Shown here piece by piece: positions 1 to 7,768 of a stretch of DNA of 27,215 nt (its first letter is position 1; every line of letters starts with the position of its first letter). A program made the translations under genes and the position numbers. This DNA comes from Gemmatimonadota bacterium (GTDB lineage: Bacteria; Gemmatimonadota; Gemmatimonadetes; Gemmatimonadales; GWC2-71-9). The stretch is taken from contig QHUQ01000122.1 in the NCBI GenBank assembly GCA_003221985.1, forward strand, positions 1 through 27,215. The letters run 5' to 3'. The notes below the pieces were generated by a model, which did no database searches, was not told the origin of the DNA, and saw only the letters and a program-made list of their open reading frames with translations.

Positions 1-2
1 GC

Positions 3-2072
3 TGGCACATATTCGTCGTGAGCCCCGCAGTGCCCGATGTAGGGGCGCAGCATGCTGCGCCCCTACGGATTACCGAAGACAACGACAGCAAGCTCCCGCG
101 CTATTACTACAGCACGTGGGACCACTACATCTCGCCGACGTGGTCGCCCGACGGCAAAGAGATCATGCTCGTTTCCAATCGTGACCACATCCACGGCAGC
201 GGCGGATTCTGGCGGATGGAGGCGCGCTCCGGCGCTCCACTGCGCGAGCTGCGCTACGAGGAGACGACTTGGAAGGCCCGGCCCGACTGGTCACCCGACG
301 GCACACGCGTCGTCTACAGCTCCTACCTCGGCCGGCAATGGAACCAGCTCTGGCTGATGACCAGCGAAGGCAGTGACCCCTTTCCTCTGACGTACGGCGA
401 GTTCGATGTGACGGCACCGCGCTGGTCGCGCGACGGCAGCCGGATCGCGTGCATTTCGAACGAAGGTGGGAATACATCGCTGTGGGTGATGGACGTACTG
501 GGGGGGCGGAAGCAGGCGATCGTGCCGCGCGCACGACGGTACCGCGAGCCGGTGGGCACCCTGCGGCTGAACGTCGTGGACGGCACGGGTCGGTCGCTGT
601 CGGCGCGGATCTCCGTGACCACGCCCGAAGGCCGAGGCTATGCGCCCGACGACGCCTGGTGGCATGCCGACGAGGCCTTTGACCGCGCTGAGCGGCAATT
701 CGAGTATCCGTACTTCCACTCGAACGGCGCTGCCGAGCTCACGGTACCAGCCGGACGAATACACGTCGAGGTGTGGCGTGGACCGGAGTATCCCGTCTTT
801 CGTGCCGACGTGAACGTGCCGACGGGTGTTCGTGTCACACACCGCATCACTCTCGAGCGTCTGGACAATCTGCCGGCGCGCGGCTGGTGGAGCGGGGACG
901 TGCATGTCCACATGAACTACGGCGGCGCCTATCGCAACACGCCGCCGCACCTCGCGTTTCAGGCGCGCGCCGAGGATCTCCACGTCGTCGAGAACCTGAT
1001 CGTGAACAAGGAGCAGCGGATCCCGGACATCTCCTACTTCCGGGTTGGTCCCGATCCGGTGTCGAGCGCGACGTTCCTGCTCCTTCACGCGCAGGAATTT
1101 CACACCAGCGTCTGGGGTCACATGGGGTTGCTCGGCCTTGGCTCACACTATCTGCTGCCGGAATACGCCGGCTATCCCAATACCGCCGCGGCGAGTCTCG
1201 CGCCGACGAACGCCACGATCGCGGATTTGGCGCATGAGCAAGGGGCGCTGGTCGGCTACGTGCATCCGTTCGACACCAAGCCCGATCCTGCCGACACCAC
1301 GGCGCCGCTTTTCTATGAGTTGCCCGTCGACGTCGCGCTCGGGAAAGTCGATTATCTCGAGGTCATGGGATACTCCGACCATCTGATCACGTCGGAGATC
1401 TGGTACCGCTTGCTCAACTGCGGATTCCGGCTGCCGGCAGCGGCGGGGACAGACGCATTCCCGAATTTCGCGAGCCTGCGGGGACCGCCCGGGCTGGTGC
1501 GCGTGTTCGTGCACTCAGGCGCCACGCTCGATCATCGCAGCTGGCTCGCGGCACTCAAGGCCGGGCGCACGTTCGTGACGAACGGGCCGCTGCTCGAGTT
1601 TTCGGTTGCCGGACGTGCGGTCGGCGATGAAATACGGCTGTCAGCCGGCAGCCGTCGGCTTACGGCGCGAGTCGGTCTGCGGTCCAATGTGGCGGTGGAT
1701 CACCTGGAGATCATCGGGAACGGCAAGGTCGCGGCTTCGATCGCCCTGCGAGGTGACCGAACAGCGGCGCACGACACGATCTCGATTCCCGTGAGCACGA
1801 GCGGCTGGTACGTACTGCGCGCCTACTCCGATCGCGCCGAGCTGCCGGTGCTCGATCTGTATCCCTTCGCGTCGACGAGCCCGATCTACGTCAGCGTCGG
1901 CGACAAGCCCGCTCGATCGGCCGACGATGCGGCGTTCTTTGTGCGCTGGATCGAGCGCATGGAGGCGGCGACCCGGGCCAGCACCGCCTGGAATACACTC
2001 GCGGAGCAGGCTGCGGTGCTCCGCACGCTCGCCGTGGCTAAGGCAGTGTGGCAGGAGCGGGCGCAGCAGTAG
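3..2072 (+). CDS. TolB-like propeller + CehA/McbA-family metallohydrolase (5' truncated by window)
   Basis: The frame is open to the window edge, so the true start lies upstream; the GTG at 18 is only the first start-like codon inside. Residues counted from that GTG: three PD40/TolB-type blades (SPTWSPDG, RPDWSPDG, APRWSRDG) fill about residues 39-160, a small beta-sandwich-like linker follows, and a PHP-type CehA/McbA domain runs from about 290 to 520. Its metal-site motifs are visible: DVHVH (D294, H296, H298), QEFHT (E360, H362), YVHPFD (H416) and GTDAFPN (D479). Proteins of this class hydrolyse esters or phosphodiesters or are of unknown substrate; the propeller suggests an exported, substrate- or protein-binding role (inference). 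The 3' end overlaps the convergent ispE end by 35 nt. A perfect palindrome (39-66) lies in frame near the visible N-terminus. Confidence 0.85.
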   Translation, partial: WHIFVVSPAVPDVGAQHAAPLRITEDNDSKLPRYYYSTWDHYISPTWSPDGKEIMLVSNRDHIHGSGGFWRMEARSGAPLRELRYEETTWKARPDWSPDGTRVVYSSYLGRQWNQLWLMTSEGSDPFPLTYGEFDVTAPRWSRDGSRIACISNEGGNTSLWVMDVLGGRKQAIVPRARRYREPVGTLRLNVVDGTGRSLSARISVTTPEGRGYAPDDAWWHADEAFDRAERQFEYPYFHSNGAAELTVPAGRIHVEVWRGPEYPVFRADVNVPTGVRVTHRITLERLDNLPARGWWSGDVHVHMNYGGAYRNTPPHLAFQARAEDLHVVENLIVNKEQRIPDISYFRVGPDPVSSATFLLLHAQEFHTSVWGHMGLLGLGSHYLLPEYAGYPNTAAASLAPTNATIADLAHEQGALVGYVHPFDTKPDPADTTAPLFYELPVDVALGKVDYLEVMGYSDHLITSEIWYRLLNCGFRLPAAAGTDAFPNFASLRGPPGLVRVFVHSGATLDHRSWLAALKAGRTFVTNGPLLEFSVAGRAVGDEIRLSAGSRRLTARVGLRSNVAVDHLEIIGNGKVAASIALRGDRTAAHDTISIPVSTSGWYVLRAYSDRAELPVLDLYPFASTSPIYVSVGDKPARSADDAAFFVRWIERMEAATRASTAWNTLAEQAAVLRTLAVAKAVWQERAQQ
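39..66. repeat. Perfect 28-bp palindrome inside a reading frame
   Basis: The half GTAGGGGCGCAGCA (39-52) is followed directly by its exact reverse complement TGCTGCGCCCCTAC (53-66). It is read through in frame and contributes about 9-10 residues (DVGAQHAAPL) just before the conserved RITEDNDSKLPRYYYS segment of the propeller. It looks like a REP-like mobile palindrome rather than native coding sequence. Confidence 0.8.
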
Positions 2073-2937
2073 CGTGGGTGGCAGTCGCGATCAGCCGCTG
2101 GTTCTTGGTGCCTAGCCGCTTCATCGCGTCGTCCCGCTCCCTCTCCTTCTTATAGACCGCCGCCACGGCGCTGCCCGATCCGCAGAGCCGCACCCACACC
2201 GGGCCCGTCTCGGCGACGCGCTCGTACAGCGTGCGCAGCTGCGGATGCTTGCCGAACACCACGGTCTCGAAGTCGTTGCCGCCGAGCCGTCCGATGCTTC
2301 CCCAGGTGGCGAGTGCTTCGGCATCGAGCGTGACGGGCCCGCGTGAAGTCGGGGAAGGGTTCTGTTCGTCCCACCATTTGTAGGCGTCCGGGGTCGCCAC
2401 CGCGATCGGCGGCACGGCAATGAGCACCGGCGCGGCAGGGGGAGCCGGCACGCGGAACTGGCGCTCGCCGCGGCCCCAGGCGAGCGCGAGCGGCGCCCCG
2501 CTCGCGAAGAAGGGCACGTCGGAACCGAGTTGCGCGGCGAAATGGAGCAGCTCGTGCCGCGGCACGGCGTTCCCGGCGAGCGCGTTGACCGCATGCAGCG
2601 CGCCGGCGGCGTCGCTCGAGCCTCCGCCCAGCCCGGCGCGCACGGGGATTCGCTTGTTGAGCTCCATGGCCACGCCGAAGCGGTTGCCCGTGGCGTCCAG
2701 CACGGTCCGCGCCGCCAGCACGGCCAGATTCTCCTCCGCCGGGCCGAGGTCGGGACCGTCCACTTGCAGCGCGACGCCGGCTGCCGTGCGCCGTACGACC
2801 AGCTCGTCGGCAAGCTCGAGCAGGGCGAACGCCGTTTCGATCTGATGAAAGCCCTCCGCTGACGACTCCCGCGCGTGAATGCGCAAAAAGAGATTGACCT
2901 TGGCGTGCGCCGCGACGCGCAACGTGTCCGCGGTCAT
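2038..2937 (-). CDS. ispE: 4-diphosphocytidyl-2-C-methyl-D-erythritol kinase (IspE)
   Basis: Cytoplasmic GHMP kinase of the non-mevalonate isoprenoid pathway; it phosphorylates the 2-hydroxyl of CDP-methylerythritol with ATP. 299 aa, normal for the family. Visible motifs: AHAKVNLFLRI near the N-terminus with catalytic Lys13, the glycine-rich ATP loop GLGGGSSDAAG at about 102-112, the catalytic Asp in LGSDVPFF (D140), and the C-terminal GHMP motif LCGSGSAVAAVY. ATG 2937 is chosen because it gives the standard N-terminus and because ATGA (2937-2934) overlaps the stop of the upstream membrane-protein gene, implying translational coupling; an extension to 3003 would add unconserved residues. The last 35 nt overlap the convergent metallohydrolase gene, so the two tails share DNA in opposite orientation. 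Confidence 0.96.
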   Translation of the reverse strand: MTADTLRVAAHAKVNLFLRIHARESSAEGFHQIETAFALLELADELVVRRTAAGVALQVDGPDLGPAEENLAVLAARTVLDATGNRFGVAMELNKRIPVRAGLGGGSSDAAGALHAVNALAGNAVPRHELLHFAAQLGSDVPFFASGAPLALAWGRGERQFRVPAPPAAPVLIAVPPIAVATPDAYKWWDEQNPSPTSRGPVTLDAEALATWGSIGRLGGNDFETVVFGKHPQLRTLYERVAETGPVWVRLCGSGSAVAAVYKKERERDDAMKRLGTKNQRLIATATHATAAPAPATLP

Positions 2938-3350
2938 GCCGGCTCTCCCGCAGCGGCGGTCTTGAGATCGCGCAGGTGCAGGTGCAGCCGCGACAGCGAC
3001 CACAGACCGAGCAGTGTGATCGGCAGAAACGTCGTGAGGTGATAGGTCAATGCGTAGCTCACCGCGAGGTTGGAGTTCACGCCGTAGAGCTGCAGCGTCA
3101 GCAAGGTGGCGGCTTCGAAGACGCCGATGAAACTCGGCGTCGAGGGGACCGCCACGCCGAAGCCGATGATCCCCTGCAGCAGCAGCGCCGCCTCCAGTGG
3201 CACATCGAGGCCGAAGGCCCGAAAGCAGATCGCAAACGCCGCCGCGTTCTTAATCCACAGCACCAGCGACCAGAAAACGACGCCGGCGAAGCGGCCCGGA
3301 CTCTTGAGGACGGCGAGGCCCGCGAGCAGCCCCTCCGCCCCGTGAATCAC
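2934..3350 (-). CDS. C-terminal half of a broken LPG-synthase-TM (UPF0104/AglD-type) membrane protein
   Basis: This fragment carries the last membrane helices of the lysylphosphatidylglycerol synthase transmembrane family: WSLVLWIKNAAAFAICFRAF, the conserved GVAVPSTPSFIGVFEAA loop/helix, and a final hydrophobic segment ending in LLGLWSLSRL. The frame stays open upstream of the nominal GTG start at 3350, reading RRLLARIARRLLPAQAADRV, which is the expected helix before this region. The N-terminal half lies immediately upstream in a different frame (3250-3867). I therefore read it as one gene split by a frameshift, not as an independent protein. The stop overlaps the ispE start (ATGA). Confidence 0.75.
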   Translation of the reverse strand: MIHGAEGLLAGLAVLKSPGRFAGVVFWSLVLWIKNAAAFAICFRAFGLDVPLEAALLLQGIIGFGVAVPSTPSFIGVFEAATLLTLQLYGVNSNLAVSYALTYHLTTFLPITLLGLWSLSRLHLHLRDLKTAAAGEPA

Positions 3351-3867
3351 GCGATCTGCGGCTTGTGCCGGCAGCAGCCGGCGGGCGATGCGCGCCAGCA
3401 GCCGCCGGGAAGGACGGCGCGGCGATCGCGACGGCCATCAACCCCAGCATGATGAGCGCGTCGAACACCCGCTCGACCGCGATCGATGCGAGCGCCGTCG
3501 AGAAGCGCACCGGTAGCTGACGCGACGCGACGTAGCCCCTCGCGACTTCACCGGCGCGGGCGGGAAGCAGGTTGTTCGCCATGAACCCGATCGTCGTCGC
3601 GTGCCACAAGGGGAGCCACGGGAAGGGCCGGCCGCCCTGGTCGCGGAGGATCAGCCGCCACCGGATCGACCGGACCGGGAAGGTGAGCGTGGCGACTACG
3701 ACGGTGAGGAGCAGCCACAGCGGGTCGGCGCGCTGCGCGTCCGCCCACACTTCGCGGACATTGATCTTGTAGAGGACCCAGCCGAGCAGCGCCACGCTGA
3801 CGACGAGCCCGATCAGCCAGGCTCGCCTCCAGCGCTGACTACTACTCGGGTTCGATGGCGAGGACAA
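3250..3867 (-). CDS. N-terminal half of the broken LPG-synthase-TM (UPF0104/AglD-type) membrane protein
   Basis: The real homology runs from the first helix (WLIGLVVSVALLGWVLYKI) through WLLLTVVVATLTFPVRSIRW, the family signature FMANNLLPARAGEVARGYV, and AVERVFDALIMLGLMAVAI, then APSFP. After about 3410 the frame becomes arginine/proline-rich nonsense, while the correct continuation is found in another frame. The two good halves sum to about 310 residues; family members are usually somewhat longer, and one expected helix plus a loop (about 25-35 residues) is absent at the junction. So the lesion looks like a small deletion that also shifts the frame. No ATG exists near the start; TTG 3867 is the best candidate and overlaps the upstream gene by 26 nt. 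Members are integral membrane proteins often linked to lipid or glycolipid handling; no specific role can be given. Confidence 0.7.
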   Translation of the reverse strand: MSSPSNPSSSQRWRRAWLIGLVVSVALLGWVLYKINVREVWADAQRADPLWLLLTVVVATLTFPVRSIRWRLILRDQGGRPFPWLPLWHATTIGFMANNLLPARAGEVARGYVASRQLPVRFSTALASIAVERVFDALIMLGLMAVAIAAPSFPAAAGAHRPPAAAGTSRRSRDSRGGGAARGPRRPQESGPLRRRRFLVAGAVD

Positions 3868-5506
3868 CGAGGTCGCAGACTTCGTCGATGATCGCGCGGA
3901 GGCTTTCGCCGCTCGCGCGCTTAGCCGCCTCGCGTAACTCCTGCGCACGCTGACGGGCACTGGCGCCCTTGTAGAGCAAGGTGCGGATATCGACCGGTTC
4001 GCCGCCGTTCGTCGGTTTGCTGGAGGCGCCGCCCGCTAACAACTCTTCGAGCGAGGCCGGTCCCACGCCGGCCGCGACCATCTGTTGATACCGCATCCAC
4101 GTGCCCGCCAGATCCGGCGAGGACTCGAGGCTCGGCGCCCGGCTCGGACCCGACGGACGCGCGCGATCGGCCGGCGTGGTTGGCGCCGCTGGCGCGGCAG
4201 GTTTTGGACGTGTGACGGCCGTTGGTGGAGGTTGTGAAGGTGCAGGCGTTGGCGCACCACCGAGCTGGCGCACCGCCAGCGTGACGCCCGCGAGCGCCGC
4301 GGCCGTCGCTGTTTCGTCACCGCTTCCCGATTCCGCGAGAATCTCGCCTGCCTTGCGAAGCTCGGCGGCGAAGCGCGCCGGCTGATTCACGGCGATCCCG
4401 CTCGTCACCGCCTCGCGCGCGGCCTGCGCGAACTCGGCCACGCGCTCGGCGACGGCGCCGCCGCCGGCGGAGCTGAGAACGCGGAACGTCCCGGCGAGCG
4501 TATGCGCCCGCAGCTCGCGTTGCGTCGGGCTCGGCGCGCGCTCGAGTGAATCCGCCGCCTGGCGCAGGTGCTCGCCGTGGCTCACCAGCTCGAGCCGGCC
4601 GAGTGTCGCGGGACGCGCGCCTTCTCCGCCCGGTGGCGTGCCGCGGCGCACGATCGTGGCGACCGTTTCGATCGGGACAATGTCGGGCTCGCTGTCCATG
4701 AAGTGCACCAACAGCCCCGCGAACTTCCGGAACTCCGCACTCTCGGGATCGGGCCGGCCGCGCTCGGCGACCTCGCGTGCGGCGTGCGCGATCGAAGTGG
4801 CCGCCATCTGGAACAGCTCGGCGACCGTCTCGCCCACGCCGGCGGGTGGTGCGCCGCTGGTCCGGCTCAATTCACCGATCGCCTGCTCGATGCCGTCGAG
4901 CAGGTCCGGCAGCGGCGGCAAGTCGTTGAGTGCCGCGAGCCCGCGCAGCGGCTGCAGCGCCTTGAGAACGTGCTGCAGCGGGTCGTGCGCCAGTGGATTG
5001 CTGCGCAGGGTGCGGCCCGCACGATCCAAGGCGCTCGCGATCGCCGCGCCCTCACGCGCGACGAACGCGCGCGCGCCCGCGTCGAGGCCCATCGCCTCGG
5101 CCGCGCGGACCTGCGCCGAGGGGCGTCCGCCGAGCTGCTCGAGCTGGGCAGCGAGCGCCTCGGCCCTGGCGGTGTCGGCATCGGTCCAGCTCGCCGCCTT
5201 GCGGACGAAGATCTTGAGGTCGTCGATCGCGCGGGTGGTCATCTGCTTCGTTGCCGCGTCCCACGGACGCCGTCCCTCGCGCACGCCGCGCGCCAGCGCC
5301 TCGAGTCCCATCGCCGCCCGCGCGATCCCCTGCTGGCTCGCCATCAGTGCGCTGCCGCGCAACGCGCGCGCCAGGCGCACCAACTCGTCCGCCGCTGGCG
5401 GCGCCGCCGGTTGCAGCAGGGCATCGAGCCGGTCGAGATACTCACCCGCCTCGAGGGCGAAGAAGTCGCCCATGCCGAGCGGCTGGGGTGCGCCTGGCTG
5501 AGTCAT
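3842..5506 (-). CDS. Large HPt-domain scaffold protein without kinase domain; first phospho-site histidine replaced
   Basis: 554 aa, mostly helical. Residues about 12-75 resemble a CheA-type HPt helix bundle (DFFALEAGEYLDRLDALL ... RLARALRGSALM), but the position of the phospho-acceptor His in the usual AHxLKGSA motif is Arg47. A weakly HPt-like segment follows (HVLKALQPLRGLAAL). A later HPt-like unit keeps the histidine: RAHTLAGTFRVLSS, His335. A Pro/Ala-rich linker (about 410-470) leads to a conserved-looking C-terminus. No HATPase or CheW region is present. ATG 5506 is chosen over ATG 5545 because the extra 13 residues look unconserved and would overlap the divergent ABC gene start. Its function is unknown; a phosphorelay or assembly scaffold is inference. 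It is the first gene of the minus-strand run ending in ispE. Confidence 0.7.
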   Translation of the reverse strand: MTQPGAPQPLGMGDFFALEAGEYLDRLDALLQPAAPPAADELVRLARALRGSALMASQQGIARAAMGLEALARGVREGRRPWDAATKQMTTRAIDDLKIFVRKAASWTDADTARAEALAAQLEQLGGRPSAQVRAAEAMGLDAGARAFVAREGAAIASALDRAGRTLRSNPLAHDPLQHVLKALQPLRGLAALNDLPPLPDLLDGIEQAIGELSRTSGAPPAGVGETVAELFQMAATSIAHAAREVAERGRPDPESAEFRKFAGLLVHFMDSEPDIVPIETVATIVRRGTPPGGEGARPATLGRLELVSHGEHLRQAADSLERAPSPTQRELRAHTLAGTFRVLSSAGGGAVAERVAEFAQAAREAVTSGIAVNQPARFAAELRKAGEILAESGSGDETATAAALAGVTLAVRQLGGAPTPAPSQPPPTAVTRPKPAAPAAPTTPADRARPSGPSRAPSLESSPDLAGTWMRYQQMVAAGVGPASLEELLAGGASSKPTNGGEPVDIRTLLYKGASARQRAQELREAAKRASGESLRAIIDEVCDLVVLAIEPE

Positions 5507-5522
5507 GGAGGAACAACATAAG

Positions 5523-5529
5523 TAGATTA
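5523..5529. promoter_or_regulatory. Candidate shared -10 region for divergent genes
   Basis: The 37-nt gap between the HPt gene and the ABC importer contains an AT-rich island in otherwise GC-rich DNA. TAGATTA on the plus strand reads TAATCTA on the minus strand, so either strand offers a TAnnnT hexamer. The plus-strand box ends 9 nt before GTG 5538 and 15 nt before ATG 5544. No good -35 element is visible on either side. Confidence 0.35.
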
Positions 5530-5543
5530 GGCGCTCGGTGGCC

Positions 5544-6269
5544 ATGGTGCTCGAGGTGCAGGACCTGTGTTATCACGTGCCCGGGAACGGGAGACCCCTG
5601 GTCGACGGGATCTCGTTCTCCGTTGCGGCGGGCGAGACGCTGGTGCTGCTCGGACGCAGCGGCGCGGGCAAGACGACGACGCTGAAGCTCGTGAACCGTC
5701 TGCTCACGCCGACGGGCGGCGCCGTGCGGATCGCGGGCGAGCCTGCCGCGGACGTGACGGGGACGCAGCTGCGCCGCGGGATTGGATACGTGATCCAGGA
5801 GGTCGGACTCTTTCCTCACTTCTCGGTCGCGGCGAATGTGGGGTTGTTGCCGCGGCTCGAGCGCTGGCCTCAGGATCGCATCGAGCGGCGGGTGCGCGAG
5901 CTGCTCGCGCTGGTGGGGCTGGATCCCGACACCTTTGCCGAGCGCCTCCCGCACGAGCTCTCCGGCGGCCAGCGCCAGCGCGTCGGCATCGCGCGCGCGC
6001 TGGCACTCGATCCCCCGCTGCTCCTGTTGGACGAGCCGTTCGGGGCACTCGACGCCATCACGCGTCTCGAGCTGCAGCGCGAATTCCGCGCCCTCGAGGG
6101 CAGGCTCGGCAAAGCGATGGTGTTCGTGACGCACGACGTGCGCGAAGGGTTGCTGCTCGGCACCCGCGTCGGGCTGCTCGACGGTGGGCGTGTGGCATTC
6201 CTCGGAACGCCGGATGAATTCCGCGCCAGCACGCTGTCCGAGGTTCGCCGATTCATGGAAGCCGCCTGA
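5544..6269 (+). CDS. ABC transporter ATPase, glycine betaine/choline (OpuCA/ProV-like) type
   Basis: Energises uptake of a quaternary-amine type osmoprotectant together with the two following genes. 241 aa. Walker A GRSGAGKTT (37-45, Lys43), Q-loop YVIQEVGLFPHF, signature LSGGQRQR (139-146), Walker B LLLLDEPFGALD (Asp163, Glu164) and H-loop His197 in VFVTHDVREG are all intact. The VIQEVGLFPH and THDVREG forms are characteristic of the OpuCA/YehX group. Most OpuCA/ProV proteins carry C-terminal CBS domains for ionic-strength sensing; this one ends right after the ATPase core. ATG 5544 is preferred; GTG 5538 (two extra residues) is equally possible given the promoter-like box at 5523. Confidence 0.93.
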   Translation: MVLEVQDLCYHVPGNGRPLVDGISFSVAAGETLVLLGRSGAGKTTTLKLVNRLLTPTGGAVRIAGEPAADVTGTQLRRGIGYVIQEVGLFPHFSVAANVGLLPRLERWPQDRIERRVRELLALVGLDPDTFAERLPHELSGGQRQRVGIARALALDPPLLLLDEPFGALDAITRLELQREFRALEGRLGKAMVFVTHDVREGLLLGTRVGLLDGGRVAFLGTPDEFRASTLSEVRRFMEAA

Positions 6270-6304
6270 CACTATTCCAGTTTTACGCGCGCCACGCCGG
6301 CGAA

Positions 6305-6895
6305 GTGTGGCTGCTCCTGGGCCAGCACATCGGCCTGGTGACTATCTCAACCGCGCTCGCGGCGCTCATCGGACTGCCGCTGGGTGTCCTGGTTGCCCGT
6401 CGTCCCGCCTGGCGCCGGCCGGTGCTGGGCCTGGCGAACGTGTTCCAAACGATTCCGAGTCTGGCGCTGTTCGGTCTGCTGATTCCGGTGTTCGGCATCG
6501 GCGCGTGGACCGCGATCACCGCCCTCGTCGTCTACGCGCTGCTCCCCATCGTGCGCAATACGTACGTCGGGATTACCGGCGTTGACCCGGCGGTGCGCGA
6601 GGCCGGCCGTGGGATGGGGATGACGGAGGGCGAGCTGCTGCGACTCGTCGAGCTGCCGCTTGCCGCCGGCGTCATCCTCGCCGGCATACGCATCGCCGCC
6701 GTGGTGAGCGTCGGGATCGCGACGATCGCCGCGGCAATCGGTGCGGGCGGGCTCGGCGTCTACATTTTCCGCGGCGTCGCCACGGTGGACGATACGTTGA
6801 TTCTCGCAGGCGCAATTCCTGCCGCACTGCTTGCGCTCCTCGCCGATGCTTTACTCGGATTCGCCGAACGCAGGCTCGTGTGGCGGCCGCGATGA
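6305..6895 (+). CDS. ABC transporter permease, OpuCB/YehW-like
   Basis: Integral membrane permease of about 196 aa with five to six hydrophobic helices and an EAA-type ATPase-contact loop (VREAGRGMGMTEGELLRLVELP). FQTIPSLALFGLLIPVFGIG and AAAIGAGGLGVYIFRG are typical of the glycine betaine/carnitine/choline permease family. The start is uncertain: the frame upstream of GTG 6305 reads LTLFQFYARHAGEV, which looks like a genuine family N-terminus, but contains no ATG, GTG or TTG. A CTG at 6266 overlapping the ATPase stop (CTGA) would capture it. GTG 6305 is kept as the conservative call. The stop overlaps the next start (ATGA). Confidence 0.9.
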   Translation: MWLLLGQHIGLVTISTALAALIGLPLGVLVARRPAWRRPVLGLANVFQTIPSLALFGLLIPVFGIGAWTAITALVVYALLPIVRNTYVGITGVDPAVREAGRGMGMTEGELLRLVELPLAAGVILAGIRIAAVVSVGIATIAAAIGAGGLGVYIFRGVATVDDTLILAGAIPAALLALLADALLGFAERRLVWRPR

Positions 6896-7755
6896 TGCGA
6901 TCGCTGGTGTTGCTGATCGTTCTCGTGAGCGGTTGCAGTCGCCGAGAACGTATCGTCGTTGGCGCGAAGAACTTCACCGAATCGGATCTGCTCGCGGAAA
7001 TCGTGGCGCAGCAGATCGAGCGTCGCACATCGCTGCCGGTCGAGCGGCGCCTGCACCTCGGCGGGACGTTCGTCTGTCATCGGGCGATCACGGCGGGCGA
7101 CATCGACCTCTACGTCGAATACACGGGCACCGCGTTCACGGCAATCCTGAAGCAGCCGCCGATCGCCGATCCTGATAGCGTCTATCGTTTCGTCGCCGCG
7201 GCGTACTCGCGCGACTTCAAGGTGCGATGGACGGCACCGCTCGGCTTCAACAATACCTTCGCCATCCTGGTGCGCCGCGCCGATGCCGAGCGATACGCGT
7301 TGCGGTCGATTTCCGATCTTGCGCGTGTCGCGCCGCATTGGAGGGCGGGATTCGGCTACGAGTTCCTGGAACGGGCCGACGGTTTTCCGGGTCTTGCGAA
7401 GCTGTACGGCCTGCGATTTTCACAACCGCCGACGGCGATGGACCTGGGGCTCACCTCCCGTGCGCTGGCCGACCATCGCGTCGATGTCATCGCGGGGAAC
7501 TCGACCGACGGACAGATCGCCGCGCTCGATCTCGTCGCATTGACGGACGATCGCCGGTATTTCCCTCCGTATCAGGCAGCACCCGTCGCCAGAGCAGCAG
7601 TGCTCGAGAAATACCCGGCAGTTCGCGCAGCGCTGGCGGAGCTCGGCGGCAAGATCTCCGATACCGAGATGCGACGCCTGAATGCGTTGGCGGACGTGGA
7701 GCATCAGGACATCGCCGAGATCGCGCGGGCGTGGCTCGCCGAGCGGGTACCTTAA
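6892..7755 (+). CDS. Osmoprotectant-binding lipoprotein of the ABC importer (OpuAC-type)
   Basis: 287 aa. A short signal peptide ends in the lipobox VSGC with Cys15, so the protein is probably lipid-anchored. The mature start VGAKNFTESDLLAEIVAQQIE is the hallmark of glycine betaine/choline-binding proteins, followed by the family motifs GGTF...AITAGDIDLYVEYTGTAF, PLGFNNTFAILVR and VIAGNSTDGQIAALDLV. It delivers a quaternary amine to the permease encoded just upstream (ATGA overlap). ATG 6892 is chosen for the lipoprotein signal; ATG 6895 is possible. Substrate specificity (choline, betaine, proline betaine, carnitine) cannot be assigned by eye. The gene ends tail-to-tail with the MFS gene, the TAA stops overlapping in CTTAAG. 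Confidence 0.92.
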   Translation: MMRSLVLLIVLVSGCSRRERIVVGAKNFTESDLLAEIVAQQIERRTSLPVERRLHLGGTFVCHRAITAGDIDLYVEYTGTAFTAILKQPPIADPDSVYRFVAAAYSRDFKVRWTAPLGFNNTFAILVRRADAERYALRSISDLARVAPHWRAGFGYEFLERADGFPGLAKLYGLRFSQPPTAMDLGLTSRALADHRVDVIAGNSTDGQIAALDLVALTDDRRYFPPYQAAPVARAAVLEKYPAVRAALAELGGKISDTEMRRLNALADVEHQDIAEIARAWLAERVP

Positions 7756-7768
7756 GAAGGTTCTTTTT
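7749..7768 (+). terminator. Weak intrinsic terminator after the ABC importer operon
   Basis: ACCTT (7749-7753) pairs with AAGGT (7757-7761) around a 3-nt loop and is followed by TCTTTTT. The stem is short, but the T-tract is rare in this GC-rich window and the position at convergent stops fits. Confidence 0.35.

Noticed and set aside
3842..5506. HPt protein considered as a CheA histidine kinase
   Set aside because: No HATPase, dimerisation or CheW-like segment exists anywhere in the 554 residues, and there are no chemotaxis neighbours.
4568..5521. Long plus-strand open frames (317 and 287 codons) opposite the HPt gene
   Set aside because: Arg/Ala/Ser-rich translations without any motif; they mirror the codon structure of the well-supported minus-strand HPt gene.
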